From positions 1-20,022 of the forward strand of contig JAGOOJ010000008.1 in NCBI GenBank assembly GCA_017992575.1: a DNA stretch of 20,022 nt, read 5' to 3'. Source of the DNA: Candidatus Moraniibacteriota bacterium (GTDB lineage: Bacteria; Patescibacteriota; Minisyncoccia; Moranbacterales; UBA1568). Below are positions 14,992-20,022 of this stretch, in pieces. The position numbers and the translations under genes were made by a program. Every line of letters begins with the position of its first letter. The first letter of the stretch is position 1. The notes under the pieces were generated by a model, which was not told the origin of the DNA, ran no database searches, and saw nothing but the letters and a program-made list of their open reading frames with translations.

Positions 14992-15060
14992 GCGCACTGT
15001 ATGAGAAACAGTCAGTTTGACTTTATTCAAGGAATGTGGGATGATGCATTTCTTGTGAAA

Positions 15061-15066
15061 TATACT
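15061..15066 (+). promoter_or_regulatory. Possible -10 box (TATACT) for the flavoprotein gene
   Basis: TATACT ends four bases before the ATG at 15071, suggesting a leaderless transcript if used. No -35 with proper spacing is seen. A TTGACT at 15016-15021 is too far upstream. Confidence 0.3.
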
Positions 15067-15070
15067 TTTT

Positions 15071-16336
15071 ATGGATTACGACGTTATTGTTATCGGTGGT
15101 GGACCAGCGGGGATGATGTCTGCGGGGCGGGCAGCCGAGAGCGGAGCTCGGGTTGCACTGCTTGAGAAAAACGCGACACTAGGGACTAAACTCCTCATCA
15201 CCGGTGGTGGACGATCGAACATTACCAATGCTGAGTTTGATCAACATGTTTTTTTGGCCAAGTTTGGCTTGGCTTCGAAATTTCTCTTTTCACCGCTGTC
15301 ACAGTTTGGGGTACAAGATACACTTGATTTCTTTCATGCTCACGGCATGCCGACCAAAATTGAAGCCGAGAAGCGAGTCTTTCCAGTCTCTGATAGTGCT
15401 CAGTCAGTATGGGATGCCCTCGTGGGGTATATGCGGGCCGGGAATGTCGCTATTTTGACAGGAATGGAAGTAATTGGAATCGAAACAGCTGATGGCGCGG
15501 TGAGCGGTGTGCGTATGAAAAATAATGCTGTGCTTACAGCTAAGGACTATATTTTTGCTACGGGTGGTTTGTCTCATCCAGAAACAGGTTCCACAGGAGA
15601 GGGTTTTCGTTTTCTTGAAAAAATTGGACATACCGTTGTTGCTCCGCGTTCTGCACTGGTACCACTCCGTGTTCGGGAAGCCTGGGTATCAGAATTGGCG
15701 GGAGTGAGTTTTTTTGATGTAAAATTTTCGTACTTTCATAAAGATAAAAAAATTGAGAGCGGACGGGGGAAAATGCTCTTTACTCATATTGGTCTCTCTG
15801 GCCCACTGGTACTCAACATGAGTCGCGGTATCAGCGAGTTCCTACAGTATGGTGCTGTGTCGGTTGCGTTTGATTTCCTGCCAACCAAGAATGTAGGTGA
15901 GATAGATCGTGAGATTCAGACATTTTTTGAAGTGCAGAAAAACAAACAGGTAAAAAATAGTTTGGATGGATTTCTCGTGCCTGCCATGATTCCGGTATTT
16001 TTGAAATTGACGGATATCAATCCGGAGAAACCGGTTCATAGCGTTACTCGCGATGAACGTATGGCCCTAGCTCGATTGGCCAAAGATTTCCGTATGACCG
16101 TGACTGGACTCCTTGGTACTGACAAGGCGATTGTCACGAGTGGTGGTGTCCCATTAGAAGAAGTGGACTGTAAATTCATGCGTTCACGAAAACTCGCCAA
16201 TCTCTACTTGATTGGTGATGTACTCAATATTGACCGTCCTTCAGGTGGCTACAGTCTCCAGCTCTGTTGGACGACTGGTTTTGTCGCTGGAAGTGCTACT
16301 TCAAAAAAATTGACAGTGAGTAAACTGAGACGGTAA
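15071..16336 (+). CDS. FAD-dependent oxidoreductase, BaiN/HI0933 (YhiN) family
   Basis: A 421-residue flavoprotein with an N-terminal FAD/NAD(P)-binding Rossmann fold: VIVIGGGPAGMMSAGRAAE (glycines at 9-11, 14) with the acidic residue ending strand 2 at Glu32. The family signature GGGRSNITN follows; relatives have GGGRCN, so the cysteine is a serine here. FATGGLSHPETGSTGEG and the C-terminal GDVLNIDRPSGGYSLQL are both diagnostic of HI0933-like proteins. The physiological reaction of most members is not established; some (BaiN) act on bile-acid intermediates, which should not be assumed here. It is divergent from the Nudix gene and has no Shine-Dalgarno site. The last codons overlap the TTGACA of the next promoter. 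Confidence 0.93.
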   Translation: MDYDVIVIGGGPAGMMSAGRAAESGARVALLEKNATLGTKLLITGGGRSNITNAEFDQHVFLAKFGLASKFLFSPLSQFGVQDTLDFFHAHGMPTKIEAEKRVFPVSDSAQSVWDALVGYMRAGNVAILTGMEVIGIETADGAVSGVRMKNNAVLTAKDYIFATGGLSHPETGSTGEGFRFLEKIGHTVVAPRSALVPLRVREAWVSELAGVSFFDVKFSYFHKDKKIESGRGKMLFTHIGLSGPLVLNMSRGISEFLQYGAVSVAFDFLPTKNVGEIDREIQTFFEVQKNKQVKNSLDGFLVPAMIPVFLKLTDINPEKPVHSVTRDERMALARLAKDFRMTVTGLLGTDKAIVTSGGVPLEEVDCKFMRSRKLANLYLIGDVLNIDRPSGGYSLQLCWTTGFVAGSATSKKLTVSKLRR

Positions 16337-16339
16337 GAT
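16310..16339 (+). promoter_or_regulatory. Promoter of the small gene at 16377
   Basis: A perfect -35 TTGACA (16310-16315), 18 bases of spacer, then TAAGAT (16334-16339), starting inside the end of the flavoprotein gene. This is a classical two-box promoter, unlike the -10-only pattern of most genes here. Confidence 0.5.
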
Positions 16340-16365
16340 AAACCACTACTTCAAACGAAGTATAC

Positions 16366-16371
16366 AAGGAG
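16366..16371 (+). promoter_or_regulatory. Strong Shine-Dalgarno site
   Basis: AAGGAG five bases before the ATG at 16377. It is one of only two strong sites in the window; the surrounding CAAGGAGACA is repeated before the gene at 19291. Confidence 0.8.
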
Positions 16372-16376
16372 ACATA

Positions 16377-16715
16377 ATGAGACAGTGGGTTGAAATCTTT
16401 GTTCCGCCACCGAGCTTCGGTCCGGAGCAGTGGCCCTTTGATGCCTTGGTTGGCATTGTGGTCCCCGTCATGACAGAGACCGAGGTCAAGGAACTGCCGT
16501 CGGAGGAATGGCTCGGTCCGGAGCTTGCTGAGCCGAGTTATGTCATCTCGCTCTGTGAGCTTGTGGTGTCCCTCGGATCAATCAAGCAAGACCGAGCAGT
16601 CTGGTTTTGGCAGTCTGTGATGAATGCTGATCAGTTGCGACACATTCGCTTTGGACACAGCGTCTGTCGACTGGTCAACAGTCCCAGTCTGGAACGAAGC
16701 ACATCGGTAATGTAA
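16377..16715 (+). CDS. Small unknown protein with strong ribosome site
   Basis: A 112-residue protein I do not recognise. It is soluble, rich in Pro, Trp and Glu in its first half (FVPPPSFGPEQWPFD, EEWLGPELAEP), with two cysteines (60 and 97) and no signal peptide or membrane helix. Evidence that it is a real gene is structural: a two-box promoter, AAGGAG at the right distance, a full frame and a terminator starting directly after the stop. Its codons are more G/C-rich (GTC, CTC, CCG, GAG) than those of neighbouring genes, which together with the translation signal suggests a different origin or expression class. Function unknown. Confidence 0.7.
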   Translation: MRQWVEIFVPPPSFGPEQWPFDALVGIVVPVMTETEVKELPSEEWLGPELAEPSYVISLCELVVSLGSIKQDRAVWFWQSVMNADQLRHIRFGHSVCRLVNSPSLERSTSVM

Positions 16716-16751
16716 AGAGGTGACGGCATGTCCGATCACCTCTCTTTTTTA
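16716..16751 (+). terminator. Rho-independent terminator
   Basis: A perfect eight-base stem AGAGGTGA (16716-16723) and TCACCTCT (16736-16743), then CTTTTTTATT. It begins at the base after the stop codon of the small gene. Confidence 0.9.
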
Positions 16752-16769
16752 TTACCAAACGGAGTGAGT

Positions 16770-16793
16770 GAAACGAAAGTTTACTTTCGTTTC
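16770..16793. repeat. Perfect 10-bp hairpin with TTTA loop
   Basis: GAAACGAAAG (16770-16779) and CTTTCGTTTC (16784-16793) form a perfect stem around TTTA. It has no adjoining T-run on the plus strand and is the first of four hairpins in the 148-base gap between convergent genes. Confidence 0.8.
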
Positions 16794-16825
16794 CGAACGA
16801 GTGCCGGTAAAATCGGGTGAATACC

Positions 16826-16841
16826 CCGTGGCTTGCCACGG
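16826..16841. repeat. Hairpin CCGTGG-CTTG-CCACGG
   Basis: A perfect six-base stem with a CTTG loop, preceded by GTGAATACC. The fourth hairpin (16871-16887) has the same loop and is followed by GTAAATACC, so the two look like inverted copies or variants of one REP-like palindromic unit. Confidence 0.65.
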
Positions 16842-16845
16842 AAAG

Positions 16846-16867
16846 AAACGAACATCAGTTCGTTTTT
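16846..16867. terminator. Hairpin, probable terminator of the minus-strand operon
   Basis: AAACGAAC (16846-16853) and GTTCGTTT (16858-16865) form a perfect stem around ATCA. On the minus strand the stem is followed by CTTT, and on the plus strand by TT, so it could stop transcription of the DHH operon that ends at 16900. Confidence 0.5.
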
Positions 16868-16870
16868 GGA

Positions 16871-16887
16871 TCCAGGGCTTGCTCTGG
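16871..16887. repeat. Hairpin CCAGGG-CTTG-CTCTGG
   Basis: A six-base stem (one G-T pair) with a CTTG loop, flanked by TCC and GGGTAAATACC. It matches the design of the hairpin at 16826-16841 and may be a second copy of a dispersed palindromic repeat. Confidence 0.55.
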
Positions 16888-16899
16888 GGTAAATACCAG

Positions 16900-17817
16900 T
16901 TATTGAGCAAATTTTTTTAGAATTTCTTTGCGGAGCCAGAGGCGGGAAGTGGTGGCATAGTTGCCATCAAAGGTTGCCCCGATTTTTTGTGAGAAAAGTA
17001 GTTTTAAATCTTCATTCTTGGCGTAGAAGTGATTTTTCTTTTCGGAGAGACTTGGGATACTCATGATCCAATGTTCATGGCCAAAGCTTTCTAGTGCTGA
17101 CTGGATAGCCTCTGTGTTTGTATTCAAAAACACACGGCCATCCCAGAGTTCCAACTGTCCGACAGTGACTGGAAATGGGCATCCCGAGAGTGTCAGGACT
17201 TTGGTATCGCTCTTGATCGCTTGCTCCACATCTTGCATCACAGCGGATTCTTGTTCAATGAAGTAACGGGCTATCCACTCACTTGTAATAGGAAAGCGTG
17301 CCTGGAGTTCATTGAAGGCTTTGTGGTCTCGTTTGTCCGTGATGACGGCGCCGAAGTTCAAAGTATTGGAAAGAATAGCGACAGCCAGTAATTGGGCGCT
17401 TTTTTGGGTAATGTTTTCAGATTGGCCTCGTTTCTTCCATTCTTCCCAAATGAGGGTGGCAGCAGCCCCAATGGGTTTGATGTGGGCATTGGCACCGATT
17501 TTTTCTTGCCAGTAGGTTTCGAATCCCGGGTGATGGTCATAAACTTCAGTGATGGTACCATACTTGGTACAGGTGGCGAAATGTACTGGATCTGAGATAT
17601 CGACCAATACATACTCGGTATCGGAGTGAGTTGGTTTGGTGAGATAGTCGAGCTTCCAGGCTTTAACAGAGTTAGTGATGCTGTTATTGAGGGTGCCAGG
17701 AAGGACTACTTCGGCAGACTTTCCTTCGATATGGAGGAGTTCAGCATAGGCGATAGCACAGGCTACCGCATCAATATCAGCGAAAGCCTGACCGGTTGTT
17801 ACAACAGTGGGGTTCAT
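16900..17817 (-). CDS. DHH-family phosphoesterase, resembling Mn-dependent inorganic pyrophosphatase
   Basis: A 305-residue DHH/DHHA2-like protein with the length and layout of family II (PpaC-type) inorganic pyrophosphatases. Motif I GHxNPDTD is GQAFADID, motif II keeps an aspartate in LVDISDP (Asp73), motif III is VYDHHPGFE (Asp94-His95-His96), and motif IV is ILSNTLNFG where relatives have ILSDT. A basic R-x-x-x-R-K-E pattern lies near the C-terminus. Two expected metal ligands are therefore replaced: the first His by Gln10 and the Asp by Asn151. It may be a divergent phosphatase with another substrate or weaker metal binding. Its ATG overlaps the stop of the DUF2164 gene by four bases (ATGA), implying coupled translation. 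Last gene of its operon. Confidence 0.8.
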   Translation of the reverse strand: MNPTVVTTGQAFADIDAVACAIAYAELLHIEGKSAEVVLPGTLNNSITNSVKAWKLDYLTKPTHSDTEYVLVDISDPVHFATCTKYGTITEVYDHHPGFETYWQEKIGANAHIKPIGAAATLIWEEWKKRGQSENITQKSAQLLAVAILSNTLNFGAVITDKRDHKAFNELQARFPITSEWIARYFIEQESAVMQDVEQAIKSDTKVLTLSGCPFPVTVGQLELWDGRVFLNTNTEAIQSALESFGHEHWIMSIPSLSEKKNHFYAKNEDLKLLFSQKIGATFDGNYATTSRLWLRKEILKKFAQ

Positions 17818-18077
17818 AGTTCGTTTTTTCGTAGAGTAGTATCGATGTCGAGGAGGGTGGTAGCGAGGGATTTTTCGAGGAGGGGTTTCGCATCGTCGAG
17901 AGCATGGTTGTAGATGGCGCCACTGGTGGTGCGAAGAAACAGGTCGAGGAGGTCGCCTGCGGCAATGACGCCCATTTCCTCGTTTCGTTCAGTAGCGAAG
18001 TAGCCGATGATTTCATTGATAGCCGTTTGTCGTTCTTCTGCGGACAATACGTCCCAGTTTCTTTTGATCTCGCTCAT
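17814..18077 (-). CDS. DUF2164 family protein
   Basis: An 87-residue protein resembling the DUF2164 family of small soluble proteins of unknown function. The central part has the typical acidic helix followed by AAGDLLDLFLRTTSGAIYNHALDDA, equivalent to the family's 'hhLLDFhhxxxGxxhYNxAhxDA' pattern. No cysteine and no membrane helix. It starts two bases after the kinase stop and overlaps the DHH gene by four bases, so all three are probably made together. The role cannot be deduced. Confidence 0.8.
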   Translation of the reverse strand: MSEIKRNWDVLSAEERQTAINEIIGYFATERNEEMGVIAAGDLLDLFLRTTSGAIYNHALDDAKPLLEKSLATTLLDIDTTLRKNEL

Positions 18078-18078
18078 A

Positions 18079-18591
18079 CTAAATAAGTTTTAGAAGGCTT
18101 GCAATGTTTTCTTCGACGCTCTGTTTATCGGTATGAATAGTCGGGGCAGTCGTATTTTTGTCAGCTTCGTACATATCGTAGAGTTCTCGGAAGCGGTCGT
18201 GAGACAGATTGGAGATACGGATGGTCGGATCGGCTTTGGCACGGGCCACTCGTTCATCGAAGCGCTTGAGGAGGACGTCGTAGCTCGCTTCAATATTGAT
18301 TTCGATGATATCGTAGCCATGCTTCTGGGCCAGGGCTATCAGTTGTTCACGGTGGTGTCGTTCGATGACAGAGTCGCAAATGACGTTGTATTTCAGGGTA
18401 AAGACAGTTTCAGCAATGGTGAACATGACTGCTCTGACATCATTCCAGTGGGTTTTCGGGGCGTACTGTGAAAATCCCCATTTGAGGGCATCATAGGAGA
18501 GATAGTAGAGTCGTTCTTGTTGTTTTAAAACTGCCTTAGTAAGAGTGCTTTTCCCTGCGCAGGAACTGCCGTTGATAAGGATGAGTCGCAT
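18079..18591 (-). CDS. P-loop kinase-like protein (AAA_33 / chloramphenicol phosphotransferase-like)
   Basis: A 170-residue nucleotide-binding protein. Walker A is GSSCAGKST (residues 8-16) directly after the first strand MRLILIN. CDSVIERHHRE lies where small-molecule kinases of the zeta toxin/Cpt/gluconate-kinase group place their substrate acid, and RFDERVARAKADP resembles a lid region with arginines. It probably phosphorylates a small molecule or acts as a nucleotide-dependent enzyme; the substrate is unknown. A toxin role is not supported, because no antitoxin-like partner is adjacent. It starts eight bases after the DUF1697 stop and has no ribosome site. Confidence 0.8.
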   Translation of the reverse strand: MRLILINGSSCAGKSTLTKAVLKQQERLYYLSYDALKWGFSQYAPKTHWNDVRAVMFTIAETVFTLKYNVICDSVIERHHREQLIALAQKHGYDIIEINIEASYDVLLKRFDERVARAKADPTIRISNLSHDRFRELYDMYEADKNTTAPTIHTDKQSVEENIASLLKLI

Positions 18592-18598
18592 AGGATAT

Positions 18599-19138
18599 CT
18601 AGTTCATGAGGCTGATGAGTTTGCGTACGGTGTTTACATTGCGGGCGGTCATGTGTTTGTAGACTTCAGTACCGATGAATTTTCGGAGACCGCTCTTCGT
18701 GTATTGCTCTCGATCAGCGATATGCCAGATGACTGCGCCTCCGGCGTAGAGCAGGGTGTCAATGTCCTGGTTTACAGTGATGAGTTTGAGGGTACTTTTT
18801 TTAGCGTACTCGTCCCAGAGAAACATGACCTCGGTTCGTTGTTTGACGTCATTGGACCAGTCTTTCGGAACTGCTTTTTCAATGGCTCGGATATTTTTTT
18901 CATCTCGGACAATCGTTCTTACGGCAAAACCGAACGATTTTTTGAGAGCCTTCTCAATTTCTGACACAAAGTTCTCGGCATCTTTTCGTGGGGAGGAAAA
19001 AATAACATTGCCGGAATTGATATAGGTGGTGACGTCGGAAAATCCCAAAGCCTCGAACACAGTCCGGAGTTTTTTCATCTCTACTTTGTTGTTCCCTCCG
19101 ACATTGATGCCTCGGAGTAGGGCGACGTAGGTGGTCAT
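18599..19138 (-). CDS. DUF1697 family protein
   Basis: A 179-residue protein of the DUF1697 family, widely distributed and without established function. The family opening TYVALLRGINVGGNNKVEM is very clear, as are FSDVTTYINSGNVIF and the end LRKFIGTEVYKHMTARNVNTV. The frame is open to a TTG at 19168, but the ATG at 19138 (MTTYVALLRGINVGG) matches the normal family start. It is the first gene of the four-gene minus-strand operon. A TATACT box lies 34 bases upstream of the ATG. Confidence 0.93.
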   Translation of the reverse strand: MTTYVALLRGINVGGNNKVEMKKLRTVFEALGFSDVTTYINSGNVIFSSPRKDAENFVSEIEKALKKSFGFAVRTIVRDEKNIRAIEKAVPKDWSNDVKQRTEVMFLWDEYAKKSTLKLITVNQDIDTLLYAGGAVIWHIADREQYTKSGLRKFIGTEVYKHMTARNVNTVRKLISLMN

Positions 19139-19172
19139 GAATGTTTTGTGACTATTCTTTTGGTTCAAAATC

Positions 19173-19178
19173 AGTATA
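19173..19178 (-). promoter_or_regulatory. Probable -10 box (TATACT) of the DUF1697 operon
   Basis: The minus strand reads TATGATATACTG, giving TATACT at 19178-19173, 34 bases before the ATG. No well-spaced -35 is visible. Confidence 0.4.
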
Positions 19179-19201
19179 TCATAACAAAAAAAGCCAAACT
19201 T

Positions 19202-19230
19202 TTGACAACTGGAGCGGTTAGGCAGAAAAT
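19202..19230 (+). promoter_or_regulatory. Promoter of the small secreted-protein gene at 19291
   Basis: TTGACA (19202-19207), exactly 17 bases of spacer, then GAAAAT (19225-19230; four of six consensus bases). It implies a leader of about 54 bases carrying the AAGGAG site. It is divergent from the DUF1697 operon promoter. Confidence 0.5.
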
Positions 19231-19278
19231 ATCGGTACCGGTGGAGTCATAACGTGGCTTCAATCTGGTAACAATACC

Positions 19279-19284
19279 AAGGAG
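19279..19284 (+). promoter_or_regulatory. Strong Shine-Dalgarno site
   Basis: AAGGAG six bases before the ATG at 19291. The longer string CAAGGAGACA is identical to that before the gene at 16377. Confidence 0.8.
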
Positions 19285-19290
19285 ACAGAC

Positions 19291-19662
19291 ATGCGAAAAG
19301 TTCAGATGCTGGTAGTGCTGGCGCTCTGGGGCGGATGCTTGGGTGTTGCTTCGGCCAGTGATTTCCTGCCAACGTCGCGGGAGTGCCATGAGGCGAGTGA
19401 CTTCATCAGGAACGCTGCCTCGTCACGGGACAATGGCTACTCGAAGAAGTTTCTGCTCGGGCGGTTCGATGACGACATGATGGTGCTCTCGGGCATGGAC
19501 CCACAGAAGCGGTGGTTTGTGCGTAGCAAAGGAGCGACACAGTTCTTGCGCCAAGCGCTCCACGATGTCTTTGTGGTCAAACGAAAGCCGGGAGACCAGG
19601 CCGGCATCTTTCTTCGGTCGTGCATGGCACACGTGCTTGCTCTTTCGCCGGATGATCTCTAG
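19291..19662 (+). CDS. Small secreted protein of unknown function
   Basis: A 123-residue protein with a clear Sec signal peptide: basic MRKVQ, a hydrophobic core to about residue 20, and an A-S-A cleavage motif (after Ala22). The mature part is about 100 residues with two cysteines (32 and 111) that could form a disulfide once exported; the DsbB in this window makes that plausible. I recognise no domain. The gene has a two-box promoter, AAGGAG site and terminator, and is G+C-richer than its neighbours, as is the gene at 16377. A lipoprotein is unlikely because the residues before Cys16 (LWGG) are not a good lipobox. Confidence 0.75.
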   Translation: MRKVQMLVVLALWGGCLGVASASDFLPTSRECHEASDFIRNAASSRDNGYSKKFLLGRFDDDMMVLSGMDPQKRWFVRSKGATQFLRQALHDVFVVKRKPGDQAGIFLRSCMAHVLALSPDDL

Positions 19663-19679
19663 GGGAACACCCCTCCAAT

Positions 19680-19705
19680 GCGTCGCCAACCCGCGACGCT
19701 TTTTT
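19680..19705 (+). terminator. Rho-independent terminator
   Basis: A seven-base stem GCGTCGC/GCGACGC around CAACCC, then TTTTTT. A smaller AGGGG-AACA-CCCCT hairpin (19661-19674) lies between it and the stop codon. Confidence 0.88.
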
Positions 19706-19805
19706 CTTGTGGGCTTATTGGATGCGTTTGGAACTGTGAATTGGAGAAAGATTGCGGAGGAGCTATGGATATTGTCGCAATCTGTGCCACGAATGGCAAC
19801 CCGCC
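19706..19805. other. Intergenic stretch with an inverted repeat
   Basis: No convincing gene. An AGATTGCG/CGCAATCT inverted repeat (19749-19756 and 19776-19783) encloses GGAGGAGCTATG. That ATG (19765) could begin a 26-codon frame ending at 19845, antisense to the end of the next gene. It is too short to support as coding. Confidence 0.35.
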
Positions 19806-20022
19806 CTATTTGACCATCCTACCATTTGCTAACTTCAGGAGCTGATCTGGATCGGCTTTGAGATCGATCGTGATGAACTTATCCAATGCCTGATGTTCCA
19901 CAAGGATTTTCCGATCTCTCTCAAAAGCATAGTCATCGAGCCGGTAAAAATCTCTCGTAAAATCTATCACCTCGGGCTTCCATAGCTTCCATTTGGTAGG
20001 CGTTATCTTCTCCAAGTAGGGT
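19806..20022 (-). CDS. C-terminal part of an unrecognised protein
   Basis: An open frame that enters from the right edge of the window and ends at 19806. At least 71 residues are visible, beginning PYLEKITPTKW and ending LLKLANGRMVK. It is charged and soluble, with a 'D-F-Y-R-L-D-D-Y-A-F-E-R-D' segment and no membrane helix. There is no real start within the window (a TTG at 20015 is in frame but without a ribosome site), so it is treated as partial. The amino-acid composition looks protein-like, but I cannot name a family. Confidence 0.5.
   Translation of the reverse strand, partial: PYLEKITPTKWKLWKPEVIDFTRDFYRLDDYAFERDRKILVEHQALDKFITIDLKADPDQLLKLANGRMVK

Noticed and set aside
14863..15165. 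Plus-strand frame spanning the divergent promoters and the flavoprotein start
   Set aside because: Its first part is antisense to the Nudix gene, its last part is out of frame within the flavoprotein, and it resembles no protein.
16770..16887. CRISPR array
   Set aside because: The hairpins differ in sequence and there are no regularly spaced identical repeats with unique spacers.
18079..18591. Zeta-type toxin kinase
   Set aside because: Only the general P-loop fold is shared; no antitoxin gene is adjacent, and the neighbours are housekeeping-like DUF genes.

Overview
The window is a bacterial chromosome fragment of moderate G+C content. It begins in the last 47 codons of rplL (ribosomal protein L7/L12) and ends inside an unrecognised gene on the minus strand. 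Almost no gene has a Shine-Dalgarno site. Several starts instead sit 4 to 14 bases behind a TATAAT/TATACT box, which suggests leaderless or very short-leader transcripts. Together with compact operons, this would fit a Patescibacteria/CPR (Parcubacteria-like) genome, but no marker gene here proves it, so the taxonomy is a tentative inference.

Layout, plus strand, left: the rplL end and its terminator; an unknown 504-residue protein with three helix-turn-helix-like repeats; a CPA1 Na+/H+ antiporter with a long cytoplasmic tail; a DedA-family membrane protein; then a six-gene operon (4772-12081) bounded by terminators. The operon encodes homologues of group 4 membrane [NiFe]-hydrogenase / complex I subunits in the order HyfI-, HyfB-, HyfC-, HyfE-, HyfF- and HyfG-like.

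This operon is the main discovery candidate. The small subunit has lost all four cysteines that hold the proximal [4Fe-4S] cluster and has no cysteine at all. The catalytic subunit has lost the NiFe-ligating cysteines. No ferredoxin-type (HyfA/HyfH/NuoI) subunit is encoded. The membrane subunits keep the charged residues used for ion translocation. It looks like a complex I-type ion-translocating membrane machine without redox centres, an extreme relative of the 'Ehr' (energy-converting hydrogenase-related) complexes. A CPA1 antiporter lies two genes upstream.

Minus strand, middle (14958-12122): a Nudix hydrolase, then a DsbB - alkyltransferase-like - ferric-reductase-like heme protein - HAD phosphatase cluster ending at a terminator shared with the hydrogenase-like operon. 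Divergent from it is a BaiN/HI0933-type flavoprotein (15071-16336).

Right part: a four-gene minus-strand operon (19138-16900) of DUF1697, a P-loop kinase, DUF2164 and an atypical DHH phosphoesterase. It is flanked by two small G+C-richer plus-strand genes (16377-16715 and 19291-19662). These two, unlike the rest, have TTGACA-type promoters, strong AAGGAG sites and their own terminators. A cluster of four perfect or near-perfect hairpins fills 16770-16887. No tRNA, rRNA, CRISPR array or insertion sequence was recognised.
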